A stretch of 64,000 nt of DNA from Actinomadura coerulea (lineage in GTDB: Bacteria; Actinomycetota; Actinomycetes; Streptosporangiales; Streptosporangiaceae): positions 2,170,001-2,234,000 of the forward strand of contig NZ_JACHMQ010000001.1 of assembly GCF_014208105.1 (NCBI RefSeq), read 5' to 3'. Below are positions 54,634 to 63,866 of the stretch, one piece after another (positions within the stretch are counted from its first letter, which is position 1; each line of letters opens with the position of its first letter). Below the pieces are notes generated by a model. The model had not been told where the DNA came from. It ran no database searches and saw only the letters and a list, made by a program, of their open reading frames with translations. The position numbers and the translations under genes are program-made.

Positions 54634-55815
54634 TCAGATGCCGGCGAAGGCGCGGTCGACGTCGGCGACCGCGAGGACGCCGTAGACGCCCCCGTCGGGC
54701 TCCACGAGCAGGTACTCCGACGCGGGGGCGCGGCGCAGCGCCTCGACGAGCTCCTCGCCGGACAGGTCGGCGGCCAGCTTGAGCCCGTCGTCGATGCCCC
54801 GCGACAGATCGCCCGCGCTGACCCAGGGGCGGCGGTGCTCGGGGGTCGCGGTGACGGCCTTCTCGCTGACCAGGCCGAGGGGCCTGCCGTCGTGGTCGGC
54901 GATGACGATGGCGCCGGCGTGGTCCTCGCGGGCGCGGCGGACGGCCTCGGCGAGCGGGACGTCGGCGGTGACGAGGGTGGCGCGGCGGGCGAGGCGGCGG
55001 GCCGACAGCTGCGGGATGCGGTCGCGGACGCGCTCGGCGCGGATGGACTGCGTGGCGCCGACCCAGATGAAGGAGGCGACGAGGGCCGACCAGAGCAGGG
55101 CGAGCCAGCCGATGCCGCCGCCCTCCCCGGTGCTGTAGGTGGCCAGGTAGGCACCGGTGACGAGGCAGGCGATGGCGACGCCGCGCCCCACCCAGCCCGC
55201 GAAGACGCCGCCGCTGCGGCTGCGTCCGGTGACCTTCCAGACGACGGCGCGCACCAGGCGGCCGCCGTCCAGAGGGAGGCCGGGCAGCAGGTTGAACAGC
55301 CCGACGAGGAGGTTGGCGAAGGTGAGGGCCTCGAGGAGCAGCAGCGCGACGTCGGGCATGGGGACGACGGCGTGGACGAGCAGCCCGAGCCCGGCGAGGA
55401 CGAGGTTGACCAGCGGCCCGGCGAAGGCGATGAGGAACTCGCGGCCGGGGGTGGGGGCCTCGCGCTCGATGGAGGTCTCCCCGCCGAGGATGTGGAGGGT
55501 GACGGACCGGACGGGCAGGCCGAAGGCGCGCGCGGTGACGGCGTGGCTCAGCTCGTGGACGAACACCGAGCCGTAGAGCAGGACGGCGTAGGTGAAGGCC
55601 ACGAGGTAGCTGAGCGGGCGGCTGACGACGCCGTCGACCTGGCCCTCGAACATGACGGTGACGAGGACCGCGACCAGGAACCAGCTGGGCGACACGTAGA
55701 CGGGCACGCCGAAAAGGCGGCCCATGAGCAGGCCGGGGCGTGCGGAGCGGTCGTCGTCGGGACCGCGGCCGCCGGCCGGGGTCCTGTCCTCGGTCGGGGG
55801 CGCGCTGTGAGTCAC
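54634..55815 (-). CDS. Site-2 protease family (M50) metalloprotease with CBS domains
   Basis: A 393-residue intramembrane zinc protease. The zinc motif HELSH lies in VFVHELSHAVTARAFG near residue 88, the third ligand in LLPGLPLDGGRLVRAV near 183. Several transmembrane helices surround them, and two CBS domains fill about 270-393 (LVTADVPLAEAVRRAREDHAGAIVIADHDGRPLGLVSE). CBS-type rhomboid-distant S2P members may be controlled by adenine nucleotides. Starts 100 bases from the divergent RecB-type nuclease gene and ends 61 bases ahead of trmI. Confidence 0.93.
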   Translation of the reverse strand: MTHSAPPTEDRTPAGGRGPDDDRSARPGLLMGRLFGVPVYVSPSWFLVAVLVTVMFEGQVDGVVSRPLSYLVAFTYAVLLYGSVFVHELSHAVTARAFGLPVRSVTLHILGGETSIEREAPTPGREFLIAFAGPLVNLVLAGLGLLVHAVVPMPDVALLLLEALTFANLLVGLFNLLPGLPLDGGRLVRAVVWKVTGRSRSGGVFAGWVGRGVAIACLVTGAYLATYSTGEGGGIGWLALLWSALVASFIWVGATQSIRAERVRDRIPQLSARRLARRATLVTADVPLAEAVRRAREDHAGAIVIADHDGRPLGLVSEKAVTATPEHRRPWVSAGDLSRGIDDGLKLAADLSGEELVEALRRAPASEYLLVEPDGGVYGVLAVADVDRAFAGI

Positions 55816-55915
55816 GCCACCGATGCTACGGCCCCGGCGGCGGTGCCGGTCCCCGCCGGGCGCGCGGCGGCGGGTGCGGGATTTCCGTCGGGGGTGTCAC
55901 CTACGCTGCTGTGCC

Positions 55916-56935
55916 ATGACGACGACCGAGGCGGGCAGCACCGAGGCGGGTGGCATCGAGCCGGGGAGCATCGGGGCCGGGAGCGGGGCGTCGGTGCCGT
56001 CCGCGCGCACGGCCGAGGCGGGCGGGGGCGCGGGCGGCGCGGCGGTGGTGGTCGGGTCGTTGTCGCCGTCGCGGGCGGGCGACTTCATGACGTGCCCGCT
56101 GCTGTACCGGTTCCGGGTCATCGACCGGATCCCGGAGCGGCCGAGCGCCGCGGCCGTGCGGGGCACGCTGGTGCACGCCGTGCTGGAGCGGCTGTTCGAC
56201 CTGCCGACCGGGGCGCGCACCCCGGAGGCGGCGCTGGAGATGCTGGCGCCGGAGTGGGACCGCCTGCTGGAGGCCGAGCCGGAGCTGGCGGAGCTGTTCG
56301 ACGGCGGCGCCGAGGGCGAGGCCGAGCACGCCGAGTGGCTGGGGCAGGCGCGGCGGATGGTGGAGCGGTACTTCACCCTCGAGGACCCGCGCCGGCTGGA
56401 GCCGGCCGAGCGCGAGCTGTTCGTGGAGACGGTCCTCGACTCGGGGCTGAAGCTGCGCGGGTACATCGACCGCGTCGACGTGGCGCCCACCGGCGACGTG
56501 CGGATCGTGGACTACAAGACCGGGACGGCTCCGCGGGCCGACTTCGAGGCGCGGGCCCTGTTCCAGATGAAGTTCTACGCGCTGGTGCTGTGGCGGCTGC
56601 GCGGCCGGGTGCCGCGGCTGCTGCAGCTGATGTACCTGGGCAACGGCGAGATCCTGCGCTACGAGCCGGACGAGGCCGACCTGCGCGCCACGCAGCGCAA
56701 GGTGGAGGCGCTGTGGCAGGCGATCCGCCGGGCGATGGAGACCGGCGAGTGGCGGGCGCGCGCGGGACGGCTGTGCGACTGGTGCGACCACAAGGAGCGC
56801 TGCCCCGAGTTCGGCGGCACTCCCCCGCCGCTGCCCGCGGCGCCCGTCGACCGGCCCTCCCCCGCCGATCTGGAGGAGGCCCGGCGGGCGGACGCGAGCG
56901 CCGGTGCCGGGGCCCGGGAGCACGACGATCTCTAG
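55916..56935 (+). CDS. RecB-family PD-(D/E)XK nuclease with Fe-S-type cysteines
   Basis: A 339-residue PDDEXK_1 nuclease. After a Gly/Ala-rich N-terminus of about 45 residues comes SLSPSRAGDFMTCPLLYRF, then RGTLVHAVLERLFD, the catalytic core GYIDRVDVAPTGDVRIVDYKTG (Asp, Asp, Lys), QMKFYALVL, and the C-terminal RLCDWCDHKERCPEF. One Cys upstream plus the C-x2-C-x5-C downstream is the AddB/Cas4-type [4Fe-4S] pattern. It probably acts in DNA end processing; partners are not visible here. ATG 55916 with TACGCT 8 bases ahead suggests a leaderless message. Confidence 0.9.
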   Translation: MTTTEAGSTEAGGIEPGSIGAGSGASVPSARTAEAGGGAGGAAVVVGSLSPSRAGDFMTCPLLYRFRVIDRIPERPSAAAVRGTLVHAVLERLFDLPTGARTPEAALEMLAPEWDRLLEAEPELAELFDGGAEGEAEHAEWLGQARRMVERYFTLEDPRRLEPAERELFVETVLDSGLKLRGYIDRVDVAPTGDVRIVDYKTGTAPRADFEARALFQMKFYALVLWRLRGRVPRLLQLMYLGNGEILRYEPDEADLRATQRKVEALWQAIRRAMETGEWRARAGRLCDWCDHKERCPEFGGTPPPLPAAPVDRPSPADLEEARRADASAGAGAREHDDL

Positions 56936-57022
56936 TAGCGCCTCCGGCGCGGCCGGGTCATCCTTGGGGAGGACCGCGGATCCACGTCCAGGAGGGCTCA
57001 GGGCCTGCTGCGGCCTCCTAGG

Positions 57023-58255
57023 GTGAGTGTCGTGTCACCCCGCATCCGTGGTCTCCACGCCGTCCGCGCCTGGCTGCACGCGCGCCCGACGGCGGCCGAC
57101 GCGCTGCTCGCGCTGGGCCTGCTGGCGGTGGGGCTGCCTCAGCTCTTCCTGGAGGAGCTGCCCGCCGGCCACGGCTACGATCACTTCCGGTCGCCGGACA
57201 TCTGGGACGGGCTGGTGGTCACCGCGGTGACGATGGCGCTGACGTGGCGCCGCCGCCATCCGATGCCGGTGCTGCTCTTCATCATCGGCGGCGAGCTGGT
57301 GATGGCGCTGGCGCACTATCCGCCGTCGGTGCCGGACGTCGTGGCGTTCCTCGTGGCCGTGTACAGCGTGGCGGCGCACCGGGGGCTGGCGCAGAGCGCG
57401 CTCGGCGGCGCAACGGCGTTCGTCTACTTCCTCGCCTACCTGCTGTTGCTGCCGGTCTCGGTGGCGCCGGAGGTGCTGATCACCGACTGCGCGCTGGTGA
57501 TCGGCGTGTGGGTGCTGGGCCGCAACCTGCGGCTGCGCCGGGCGTACTTCACCGAGCTGGAGGACCGGGCGGCCCGGCTGGAGCGGGCGCGCGGCACCGA
57601 CGCGCGGGCCGCGCGCGTCGAGGAGCGGTCCCGGATCGCGCGGGAGCTGCACGACGTCGTGGCGCACCACGTGAGCGTGATGACCGTGCAGGCGGGCGCC
57701 GCGCGGCGGATCATCGACCGGGACCCCGGCAGCGCGCGCGAGGCGATGTCGACGATCGAGGAGGTCGGCCGGACCGCGCTGAGCGAGATGCGGCGGATCG
57801 TCGGCGTGCTGCGCACGGACCGCGATCCCGAGCGGGCGGGCCGGGAGCTGGCGCCGCAGCCGGGTCTCGGCGACCTCGGCGAGCTGCTGGAGCACGTGCG
57901 GGAGACGGGCCTGTCGGTGCAGCTGTGGATGGAGGGCGAGGCGCGGCCGCCGTCCCCCGGCGTGGACGTGGCCGCCTTCCGGCTGATCCAGGAGGCGCTG
58001 ACGAACACGCTCAAGCACGCGGGGCCGCAGGCGCGGGCCTGGGTCCGGCTGTACTACGGCGACAGCGACCTGACGGTGGAGATCGAGGACGACGGGCGCG
58101 GCACGTCGACGTTCATGGCCGACAGCGGGGACAACCCCGGGCACGGTCTGGTCGGGATGTACGAACGGGTCGCGCTGTACGGTGGCGAGTTGAAGATCGG
58201 GCCGAGGGTCGGCGGCGGATTCGGCGTGCGGGCCCGGTTCCCGCTGGAGCCGTGA
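57023..58255 (+). CDS. Sensor histidine kinase, NarL/DesK-like family
   Basis: A 410-residue membrane kinase. Five to six hydrophobic segments lie between 24 and 165 (LLALGLLAVGLPQLFL, WDGLVVTAVTMAL, MPVLLFIIGGELVMALA and others), a short coiled linker, then HisKA_3 with the phospho-acceptor His210 in SRIARELHDVVAHHVSVM. The ATP-binding domain follows (AFRLIQEALTNTLKHA, DDGRG, GHGLVGMYERVALYGG). GTG 57023 is listed; GTG 57032 is equally likely because TAGGGT at 57019-57024 could be the -10 of a leaderless transcript. Signal unknown. It partners the regulator encoded 112 bases downstream. Confidence 0.92.
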   Translation: MSVVSPRIRGLHAVRAWLHARPTAADALLALGLLAVGLPQLFLEELPAGHGYDHFRSPDIWDGLVVTAVTMALTWRRRHPMPVLLFIIGGELVMALAHYPPSVPDVVAFLVAVYSVAAHRGLAQSALGGATAFVYFLAYLLLLPVSVAPEVLITDCALVIGVWVLGRNLRLRRAYFTELEDRAARLERARGTDARAARVEERSRIARELHDVVAHHVSVMTVQAGAARRIIDRDPGSAREAMSTIEEVGRTALSEMRRIVGVLRTDRDPERAGRELAPQPGLGDLGELLEHVRETGLSVQLWMEGEARPPSPGVDVAAFRLIQEALTNTLKHAGPQARAWVRLYYGDSDLTVEIEDDGRGTSTFMADSGDNPGHGLVGMYERVALYGGELKIGPRVGGGFGVRARFPLEP

Positions 58256-58366
58256 GCCCGTGCGAGGCCGTAGGTTGGGGCAGGAGCGCCGCGGACGCGG
58301 CGGTCCGGCGAGGGCGAGGAGCGCGACGATGAACGGTCCGGGACGGCGGCCGGCGGTGGCGGCCCG

Positions 58367-59047
58367 ATGACCACGGTGCGGGTGCTGCTCGTCGACGACC
58401 AGCCGCTGCTGCGGACGGGGTTCCGGCTCATCCTGGAGGCGGAGGCCGACATCGCCGTCGTCGGGGAGGCCGGGGACGGCGCGGCGGCGGTGGAGCTGAC
58501 CCGCTCGCTGCTGCCGGACGTGGTGCTGATGGACATCCGGATGCCGGGGGTGGACGGCATCGAGGCGACCCGCCGGATCATCCGGGAGGGCGCGGCCTCG
58601 CACGACCCCAGGGTGCTGATCCTGACGACGTTCGACCTGGACGAGTACGTCATCGAGGCGGTCCGGGCGGGCGCCAGCGGCTTCCTGCTCAAGGACTCCC
58701 CGCCGGAGGACCTGGTGCAGGCGATCCGCATCGTGGCGGAGGGCGACGCGATCGTGGCGCCGTCGGTGACGCGGCGCCTGCTGGACAAGTTCGCCAATCG
58801 GCTGCCCGCCGTCCGCGACGCGTCGCCCCCGCCGGGGCTGGACACCCTGACCCAGCGGGAGCGCGAGGTGCTGTCGCACGTGGCCCGCGGCCAGTCCAAC
58901 GCCGAGATCGCGGCGGAACTCGTGGTGAGCGAGACGACGGTGAAGACGCACGTCGGTAACGTCCTGGCCAAGCTCGGCCTGCGCGACCGCGTGCAAGCCG
59001 TGGTGTACGCATACGAGACCGGGTTGAGCAGGCCCGGCCAGAGCTGA
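58367..59047 (+). CDS. NarL/LuxR family response regulator
   Basis: A 226-residue two-domain regulator. The receiver (1-125) has acidic pocket Asp10/Asp11, phospho-acceptor Asp56 in VVLMDIRMPGVDG, Thr in LILTTFD and Lys in LLKDSP. The LuxR-type helix-turn-helix is at about 160-218 (LTQREREVLSHVARGQSNAEIAAELVVSETTVKTHVGNVLAKLGLRDR). ATG at 58367. It pairs with the kinase gene before it and precedes the ABC exporter genes, which are plausible targets. Confidence 0.94.
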   Translation: MTTVRVLLVDDQPLLRTGFRLILEAEADIAVVGEAGDGAAAVELTRSLLPDVVLMDIRMPGVDGIEATRRIIREGAASHDPRVLILTTFDLDEYVIEAVRAGASGFLLKDSPPEDLVQAIRIVAEGDAIVAPSVTRRLLDKFANRLPAVRDASPPPGLDTLTQREREVLSHVARGQSNAEIAAELVVSETTVKTHVGNVLAKLGLRDRVQAVVYAYETGLSRPGQS

Positions 59048-59060
59048 CGCGCGGGGCCTT

Positions 59061-59084
59061 GGGGCCGGCCTCGGGGTCGGCCCC
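59061..59084 (+). terminator. Possible terminator after the response regulator
   Basis: GGGGCCG/CGGCCCC, a 7-base perfect stem with a 10-base loop, 14 bases past the stop codon. Confidence 0.5.
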
Positions 59085-59190
59085 TGAGGTACCCCTGGCT
59101 TTCGTCGGCGGAGGACTACTCCGGTAGGACGACTGTGGTGGGGCTTCTCCTGCCGTGGGTGGACGGGCAAGTCCGTTCCTGGGGTCCAGG

Positions 59191-59200
59191 AAACCGGTTT
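59191..59200. promoter_or_regulatory. Palindrome AAACCGGTTT before the ABC exporter
   Basis: A perfect 10-base palindrome located 10 bases before a TAGGGT -10-like element (59211-59216). Could be an operator or overlap the -35 position. Confidence 0.4.
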
Positions 59201-59287
59201 GTTCGGCTTCTAGGGTTTTGTGAGTCGGATCGCCGGGGGCACGGCGCGGTCCGGACGCATCCTGCTCACTCACCCACGGGAGTACAC

Positions 59288-60118
59288 GTGACGAACACCG
59301 CCCCATCGACCGCCGGCGCGGAGCACGCGCCCGGGGCGGGCGACTTCGCCGCTCGAACCCAGCAGATCGCGAAGGTGTACGGGCGCGGCGACGCCCAGGT
59401 CGTCGCGCTCGACGGGGTCACCGTCGGCATCCCCCGCGGCCGGTTCACCGCGATCATGGGCCCCTCCGGATCCGGCAAGTCCACGCTGATGCACTGCATG
59501 GCGGGGCTGGACTCGGTGGACTCCGGGCAGGTCTACATCGGCGAGACCGAACTGACCCGGCTGAAGGACAAGCAGCTGACCCGGCTGCGCCGCGACAAGA
59601 TCGGCTTCATCTTCCAGGCGTTCAACCTGGTGCCGACCCTGACCGCGCTGGAGAACATCACGCTGCCGATGGACATCGCGGGCCGCAGGGCCGACCAGGA
59701 GTGGCTGGACGCGGTGATCGACACGGTGGGGCTGCGGCCGCGGCTCAAGCACCGCCCCACCGAGCTGTCGGGCGGCCAGCAGCAGCGCGTGGCGTGCGCC
59801 CGCGCCCTGGCGTCCCGCCCGGAGATCATCTTCGCGGACGAGCCGACGGGGAACCTGGACTCGCGCTCGGGCGCCGAGGTCCTCGGCTTCCTGCGCGACT
59901 CGGTGCGGCGGATGGGGCAGACCATCGTGATGGTCACCCACGACCCGTCCGCCGCCGCCTACGCCGACCAGGTGCTGTTCCTGTCCGACGGGCAGATCGT
60001 CGACACCATGACCGAGCCCACCGCCGAGCGGGTGCTGGAGCGCATGAAGGGCTTCGACGCCGGCGGCCACAACACCCGTCCCGCGGGCGCGGCCGGTTCC
60101 GGGGTGTCGGCGCGATGA
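59288..60118 (+). CDS. ABC transporter ATP-binding protein, MacB/LolD type
   Basis: A 276-residue ATPase of the type VII (MacB/FtsE-like) group. It starts VTNTAPSTAG; Walker A is GPSGSGKST, then FIFQAFNLVPTLTALENITLPM, signature LSGGQQQRVACARAL, Walker B IIFADEPTGNLDSRSG, and MVTHDPSAAAYADQVLFLSDGQIVD. GTG at 59288 with GGGAG upstream. The C-terminus overlaps the permease start (ATGATG at 60115-60120). Such complexes drive periplasmic work or export of drugs, peptides or lipoproteins; substrate unknown. Confidence 0.93.
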   Translation: MTNTAPSTAGAEHAPGAGDFAARTQQIAKVYGRGDAQVVALDGVTVGIPRGRFTAIMGPSGSGKSTLMHCMAGLDSVDSGQVYIGETELTRLKDKQLTRLRRDKIGFIFQAFNLVPTLTALENITLPMDIAGRRADQEWLDAVIDTVGLRPRLKHRPTELSGGQQQRVACARALASRPEIIFADEPTGNLDSRSGAEVLGFLRDSVRRMGQTIVMVTHDPSAAAYADQVLFLSDGQIVDTMTEPTAERVLERMKGFDAGGHNTRPAGAAGSGVSAR

Positions 60119-62616
60119 TGGGCAAGGTCACGCTCCGCAACCTCGCGGCGCACAAGATCAGGCTGGTGCTGACGGCCGTGGCGGTGATCCTCGGCGTCGC
60201 GTTCGTGGCCGGCACGCTGATCTTCACCGACAGCATGAACAAGCAGTTCGACGACCTGTTCGGCAGGATCGGCACGAACGTGGCCGTCGACGTGCGGGCG
60301 AAGAAGGTCGTCGAGGGCGACGACGACGGGATGGCGGCGCAGCCGGTCCCGGCGACCGTGCTGAAGACCCTCCAGGGCATCGACGGCGTCAAGGACCCCC
60401 AGGGCAACGTCAACGGGTACGCGGCCGTCGTCGGCAAGGACGGCAAGATCGTCGGGACCGCGCAGGACGGGCCTCCCCAGATCGGGACGAACTGGTCGAC
60501 GGGCGGGACCTACGACCTGGCGTCGGGCCGCGCCCCGCGGGGACCGGACGAGGTCGTCATCGACGCCAAAACCGCGGAGAAGGGCAAGCTCGCCGTCGGC
60601 GACACCACCCGGGTCATCACCGCCGGGCCGCCCGCCCGCATGCGGATCGTCGGGCTGGTCGACGCCGGGAACCTGATGGGCGCGACCCTCACCGGGTTCG
60701 ACACCCCGACCGCGCAGCGGCTGATGCTCAAGCCCGGCTACTTCAGCGACATCGAGATGGGCTCCACCGGCCCGTCCCAGAGCGAGCTGCGCGACCGCGT
60801 CGCCAAGGCGCTGCCGCAGAACCTGGAGGCCGTCACCGGCGAGAAGCTCCGCGAGGAGTCCAAGAGCGACATCGCCGCGATGATGAGCTTCTTCCGCACG
60901 TTCCTGCTCGTGTTCGCGCTCATCTCGATCTTCGTCGGGTCGTTCATCATCTTCAACACGTTCTCGATGCTGGTCGCGCAGCGGACCCGCGAGCTGGCGC
61001 TGCTGCGCGCGATCGGCGCGGCCCGCGGCCAGGTGACGCGGGCGGTGATCGGCGAGGCCGTCGCGGTCGGCGTGGTCGGCTCCACCCTCGGCCTCGCGGC
61101 CGGCGCGGGCCTGGCCTCCCTGCTGCAGACGCAGATGGGCGACGCCGGGCAGGGCGGGCTGACCTTCACCGCGACCCCGGTGATCTGGTCGTACGTGGTG
61201 GGCATCGTGGTGACGGTCGTGTCGGCCTACTTCCCGGCCCGCCGCGCCGCGAAGGTCCCGCCAGTGGCGGCGATGCGCGACGACGTCGCGCTGCCCCAGC
61301 GGTCGCTGCGGATCCGGATCGCGCTCGGCTCCCTGCTCACCCTCGTGGGCGCGGGGCTCATCGGCACCGGCCTCGCCGGGAAGGGCGGCAACCCGCCGGT
61401 CCCGGTGGGCGTGGGCGCGTTCGCGGTCTTCGTCGGCGTCGCCATGCTCGCCCCGGTGATCAGCGTGCCGGTGATGAAGGTGCTCGGCGCGCCGTTCGCG
61501 CTGCTGATGGGCCCGCCCGGACGCCTCGCGCGGCAGAACGCGCTGCGCAACCCGCGCCGCACCGCCGCGACGGCCGCCGCGCTGATGATCGGCCTGGCGC
61601 TGATCACGACGGTCAACGTGCTGGGCGCGACGACGCGGGCCTCGGTGGACGAGCAGGTCGACGCGCAGTTCGGCGCCGACTACCTCGTCGAGGTGCAGGG
61701 CGCGGGCGGCATCGACGCCGAGGCCGCGCAGAGGATCCGGACGACGCCCGGGGTGGCCTCCGCGTCCCCCACCTACGAGGGCAACGCCCTCGTCGAGAAC
61801 AAGAAGGCGTGGTACATGTCCGGCGACGCGGCGGTGATCGCCAAGGCCGCGAAGCTGAAGATCACCTCTGGTGGCACGGGCATCGGCGACGCCGGGATCA
61901 TGGTGGACGAGGGCACCGCGAAGGCCCGCGGTTGGAAGGTCGGGGCGGCGGTCCCGGTGCAGTTCGCCGACGGACGCACCGAGCAGTTGAGGCTGGCGGG
62001 CGTGTACGCCAAGAGCAATCTGATCGGTCCCCGCCTCATCTCCCCGCAGGCGCACCTGCGGCACACGCTGAAGCCGACCGTGACCACTGTCGTGGTGGAC
62101 GCCTCGGCACCGTCCGCGGCGACGAAGGGGGCACTGGAGTCGTCGCTGAAGGACTACCCGAACCTGAAGGTGTCCGATCAGGCGTCCCTGAAGGCCGACG
62201 CCCGCAAGCAGGTCGACGGGTTCGTGACGTTCCTGACGATCCTGCTGGTGATGTCCGTCATCATCGCGGCCGTCGGAGTGGTCAACACCCTGGCGCTGTC
62301 GGTGATCGAGCGGACCCGGGAGATCGGGCTGCTGCGCGCGATCGGGATCTCCCGGCGGCAGCTGCGGCGCATGATCCGGCTGGAATCCATCATGATCGCG
62401 GTCTTCGGCGCGGTGCTCGGCATGGGCATCGGGGTGGCGTTCGGCGCGGCGCTGCAGAACGCCCTCGCGGACAAGGGACTCGGGGTCCTCGCCGTGCCGT
62501 ACGGGACCCTGGGGATCTACCTGGTGGTTGCCGCGGTCATCGGCGTGCTGGCCGCCCTCTGGCCGGCGTGGCGCGCGGGCCGCATGGACGTCCTCAAGGC
62601 CATCTCCACCGAGTAG
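60115..62616 (+). CDS. FtsX-like (MacB-type) ABC transporter permease
   Basis: An 833-residue permease with two FtsX repeats. N-terminal transmembrane helix (LVLTAVAVILGVAFVAGTLIF) and extracytoplasmic domain (about 45-260), a three-helix FtsX block (FFRTFLLVFALISIFVGSFIIFNTFSMLVAQRTRELALLRAIGA), central helices, a second extracytoplasmic domain (about 520-690) and a last FtsX block (ALSVIERTREIGLLRAIGISRRQLRRMIRLE). This duplicated form is common in actinomycetes. ATG 60115 overlaps the ATPase stop; ATG 60118 is equivalent. Followed by a strong terminator. Confidence 0.93.
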   Translation: MMGKVTLRNLAAHKIRLVLTAVAVILGVAFVAGTLIFTDSMNKQFDDLFGRIGTNVAVDVRAKKVVEGDDDGMAAQPVPATVLKTLQGIDGVKDPQGNVNGYAAVVGKDGKIVGTAQDGPPQIGTNWSTGGTYDLASGRAPRGPDEVVIDAKTAEKGKLAVGDTTRVITAGPPARMRIVGLVDAGNLMGATLTGFDTPTAQRLMLKPGYFSDIEMGSTGPSQSELRDRVAKALPQNLEAVTGEKLREESKSDIAAMMSFFRTFLLVFALISIFVGSFIIFNTFSMLVAQRTRELALLRAIGAARGQVTRAVIGEAVAVGVVGSTLGLAAGAGLASLLQTQMGDAGQGGLTFTATPVIWSYVVGIVVTVVSAYFPARRAAKVPPVAAMRDDVALPQRSLRIRIALGSLLTLVGAGLIGTGLAGKGGNPPVPVGVGAFAVFVGVAMLAPVISVPVMKVLGAPFALLMGPPGRLARQNALRNPRRTAATAAALMIGLALITTVNVLGATTRASVDEQVDAQFGADYLVEVQGAGGIDAEAAQRIRTTPGVASASPTYEGNALVENKKAWYMSGDAAVIAKAAKLKITSGGTGIGDAGIMVDEGTAKARGWKVGAAVPVQFADGRTEQLRLAGVYAKSNLIGPRLISPQAHLRHTLKPTVTTVVVDASAPSAATKGALESSLKDYPNLKVSDQASLKADARKQVDGFVTFLTILLVMSVIIAAVGVVNTLALSVIERTREIGLLRAIGISRRQLRRMIRLESIMIAVFGAVLGMGIGVAFGAALQNALADKGLGVLAVPYGTLGIYLVVAAVIGVLAALWPAWRAGRMDVLKAISTE

Positions 62617-62632
62617 CCCCGGGCGCGCGGCC

Positions 62633-62677
62633 ATGAAGAAGGCCCGGTCCCCCTCGCGGGGGCCGGGCCTTCTTCAT
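62633..62677. terminator. Strong bidirectional terminator
   Basis: A 20-base stem (ATGAAGAAGGCCCGG plus CCCC arms with one G-T pair) and a 5-base loop, between convergent genes ending at 62616 and 62700. The A/T ends give TTCTTCAT or its complement on both strands, as in intrinsic terminators. Confidence 0.92.
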
Positions 62678-62699
62678 GCGCGAGGCGCGCCTGGCGGCG

Positions 62700-63866
62700 C
62701 TACTCCACGGGGTCCGGGCCGTCGGCCGGGGCCGGGTCGGCGGCCGGCGCGGCGGGCGCCACCGCGGCCTTGGCGACCGCGTCGGTGGCGCTGACCGTGG
62801 TGTTCTCCGGGAAGTGGCAGGCCGCCTCGTGGCCCGGGCTGAGCTCCACCAGCGGCGGCTCGACCTGCTTGCAGATGTCCTGCGCCTTCCAGCAGCGGGT
62901 GTGGAAGCGGCAGGCGGGCGGCGGGTCGAGCGGGCTCGGCACGTCGCCCTGCAGCCGGATCCGCTTGCGGTCCCCGCGCTCGCTCGGGTCGGGGATCGGC
63001 ACCGCCGACAGCAGCGCGTTGGTGTAGGGGTGCATGGGCCGCTCGTACAGGTCCGCCCGGTCCGCCACCTCGACGATCTTGCCGAGGTACATGACGGCGA
63101 CGCGGTCGGAGATGTGCCGGACGACCGACAGGTCGTGCGCGATCACCACGTAGGTGAGGTCGAGCTCGTTCTGCAGGTCCTCCAGCAGGTTGACGACCTG
63201 CGCCTGCACCGACACGTCCAGCGCCGACACCGGCTCGTCCGCGACGATCAGCTTCGGCTTGAGGGCCAGGGTGCGGGCGATGCCGATGCGCTGCCGCTGA
63301 CCGCCGGAGAACTCGTGCGGGTAGCGGTTGTAGTGCTCGGGGTTCAGCCCGACCAGCTCCAGGATCTCCTGGACGGCCTTCTTGACGCCCTGCTTGGCCT
63401 CGAGGTTCTGCAGCCGGAAGGGCGCCCCGACGATCGCGCCGACCGTCTTGCGCGGGTTCAGCGACGAGTACGGGTCCTGGAAGATCATCTGGATGTCGCG
63501 GCGGAGCGGCCGGAGCCGCCCCTGTGACATCGTGGTGATGTCCTGGCCCTCGAAGGTGATCTTGCCGAAGCTGGGGTCCAGCAGCCGCATGATCATCCGG
63601 CCGGTGGTGGACTTGCCGCAGCCCGACTCGCCCACCAGCCCGAGCGTCTCGCCCTTGCGGACCGAGAACGACACGCCGTCGACGGCCTTGACCGCCGCGA
63701 CCTGCCGGCGCAGCAGCCCCGCGGTGACGGGGAAGTGCTTGCCGAGGTTGTCCACCTCCAGCAGCGGCTCGCCGTCCCGCGCGGGGCGGGTCTCCGCGGC
63801 CGGACGGGTCTCGTCGGCCGGGGTCTTCGTTGTGTTCACAGTCTCGTTCCCACCCGTGCTCGTCAC
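62700..63866 (-). CDS. Oligopeptide/dipeptide ABC transporter ATP-binding protein, OppF/DppF type
   Basis: A 388-residue ATPase. After a Thr/Glu-rich N-terminus of about 35 residues, [13 protein letters not shown] begins the domain; Walker [10 protein letters not shown], signature [17 protein letters not shown], Walker [13 protein letters not shown], then the OppF C-terminal Cys-containing region [14 protein letters not shown] and a Pro/Ala-rich tail. The GTG at 63866 overlaps the stop of the preceding ATPase gene (GTGA, complement of 63863-63866) and is preferred to an internal GTG about 10 codons later and to a start 20 codons upstream inside the neighbour. Confidence 0.92.
   Translation of the reverse strand: MTSTGGNETVNTTKTPADETRPAAETRPARDGEPLLEVDNLGKHFPVTAGLLRRQVAAVKAVDGVSFSVRKGETLGLVGESGCGKSTTGRMIMRLLDPSFGKITFEGQDITTMSQGRLRPLRRDIQMIFQDPYSSLNPRKTVGAIVGAPFRLQNLEAKQGVKKAVQEILELVGLNPEHYNRYPHEFSGGQRQRIGIARTLALKPKLIVADEPVSALDVSVQAQVVNLLEDLQNELDLTYVVIAHDLSVVRHISDRVAVMYLGKIVEVADRADLYERPMHPYTNALLSAVPIPDPSERGDRKRIRLQGDVPSPLDPPPACRFHTRCWKAQDICKQVEPPLVELSPGHEAACHFPENTTVSATDAVAKAAVAPAAPAADPAPADGPDPVE

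Larger units (their letters stand above)
59048..59287. other. Intergenic region upstream of the MacB-type exporter
   Basis: 240 bases. After the hairpin 59061-59084 there is a 10-base palindrome AAACCGGTTT (59191-59200) followed by TAGGGT (59211-59216), a likely promoter/operator for the ABC genes. GGGAG before 59288 is the ribosome binding site. Confidence 0.55.

Noticed and set aside
59185..59216. Standard sigma70-type -35 for the TAGGGT upstream of the ABC exporter
   Set aside because: No TTGACA-like hexamer occurs 16-18 bases before it; only the palindrome is there, so it is reported as a possible operator instead.
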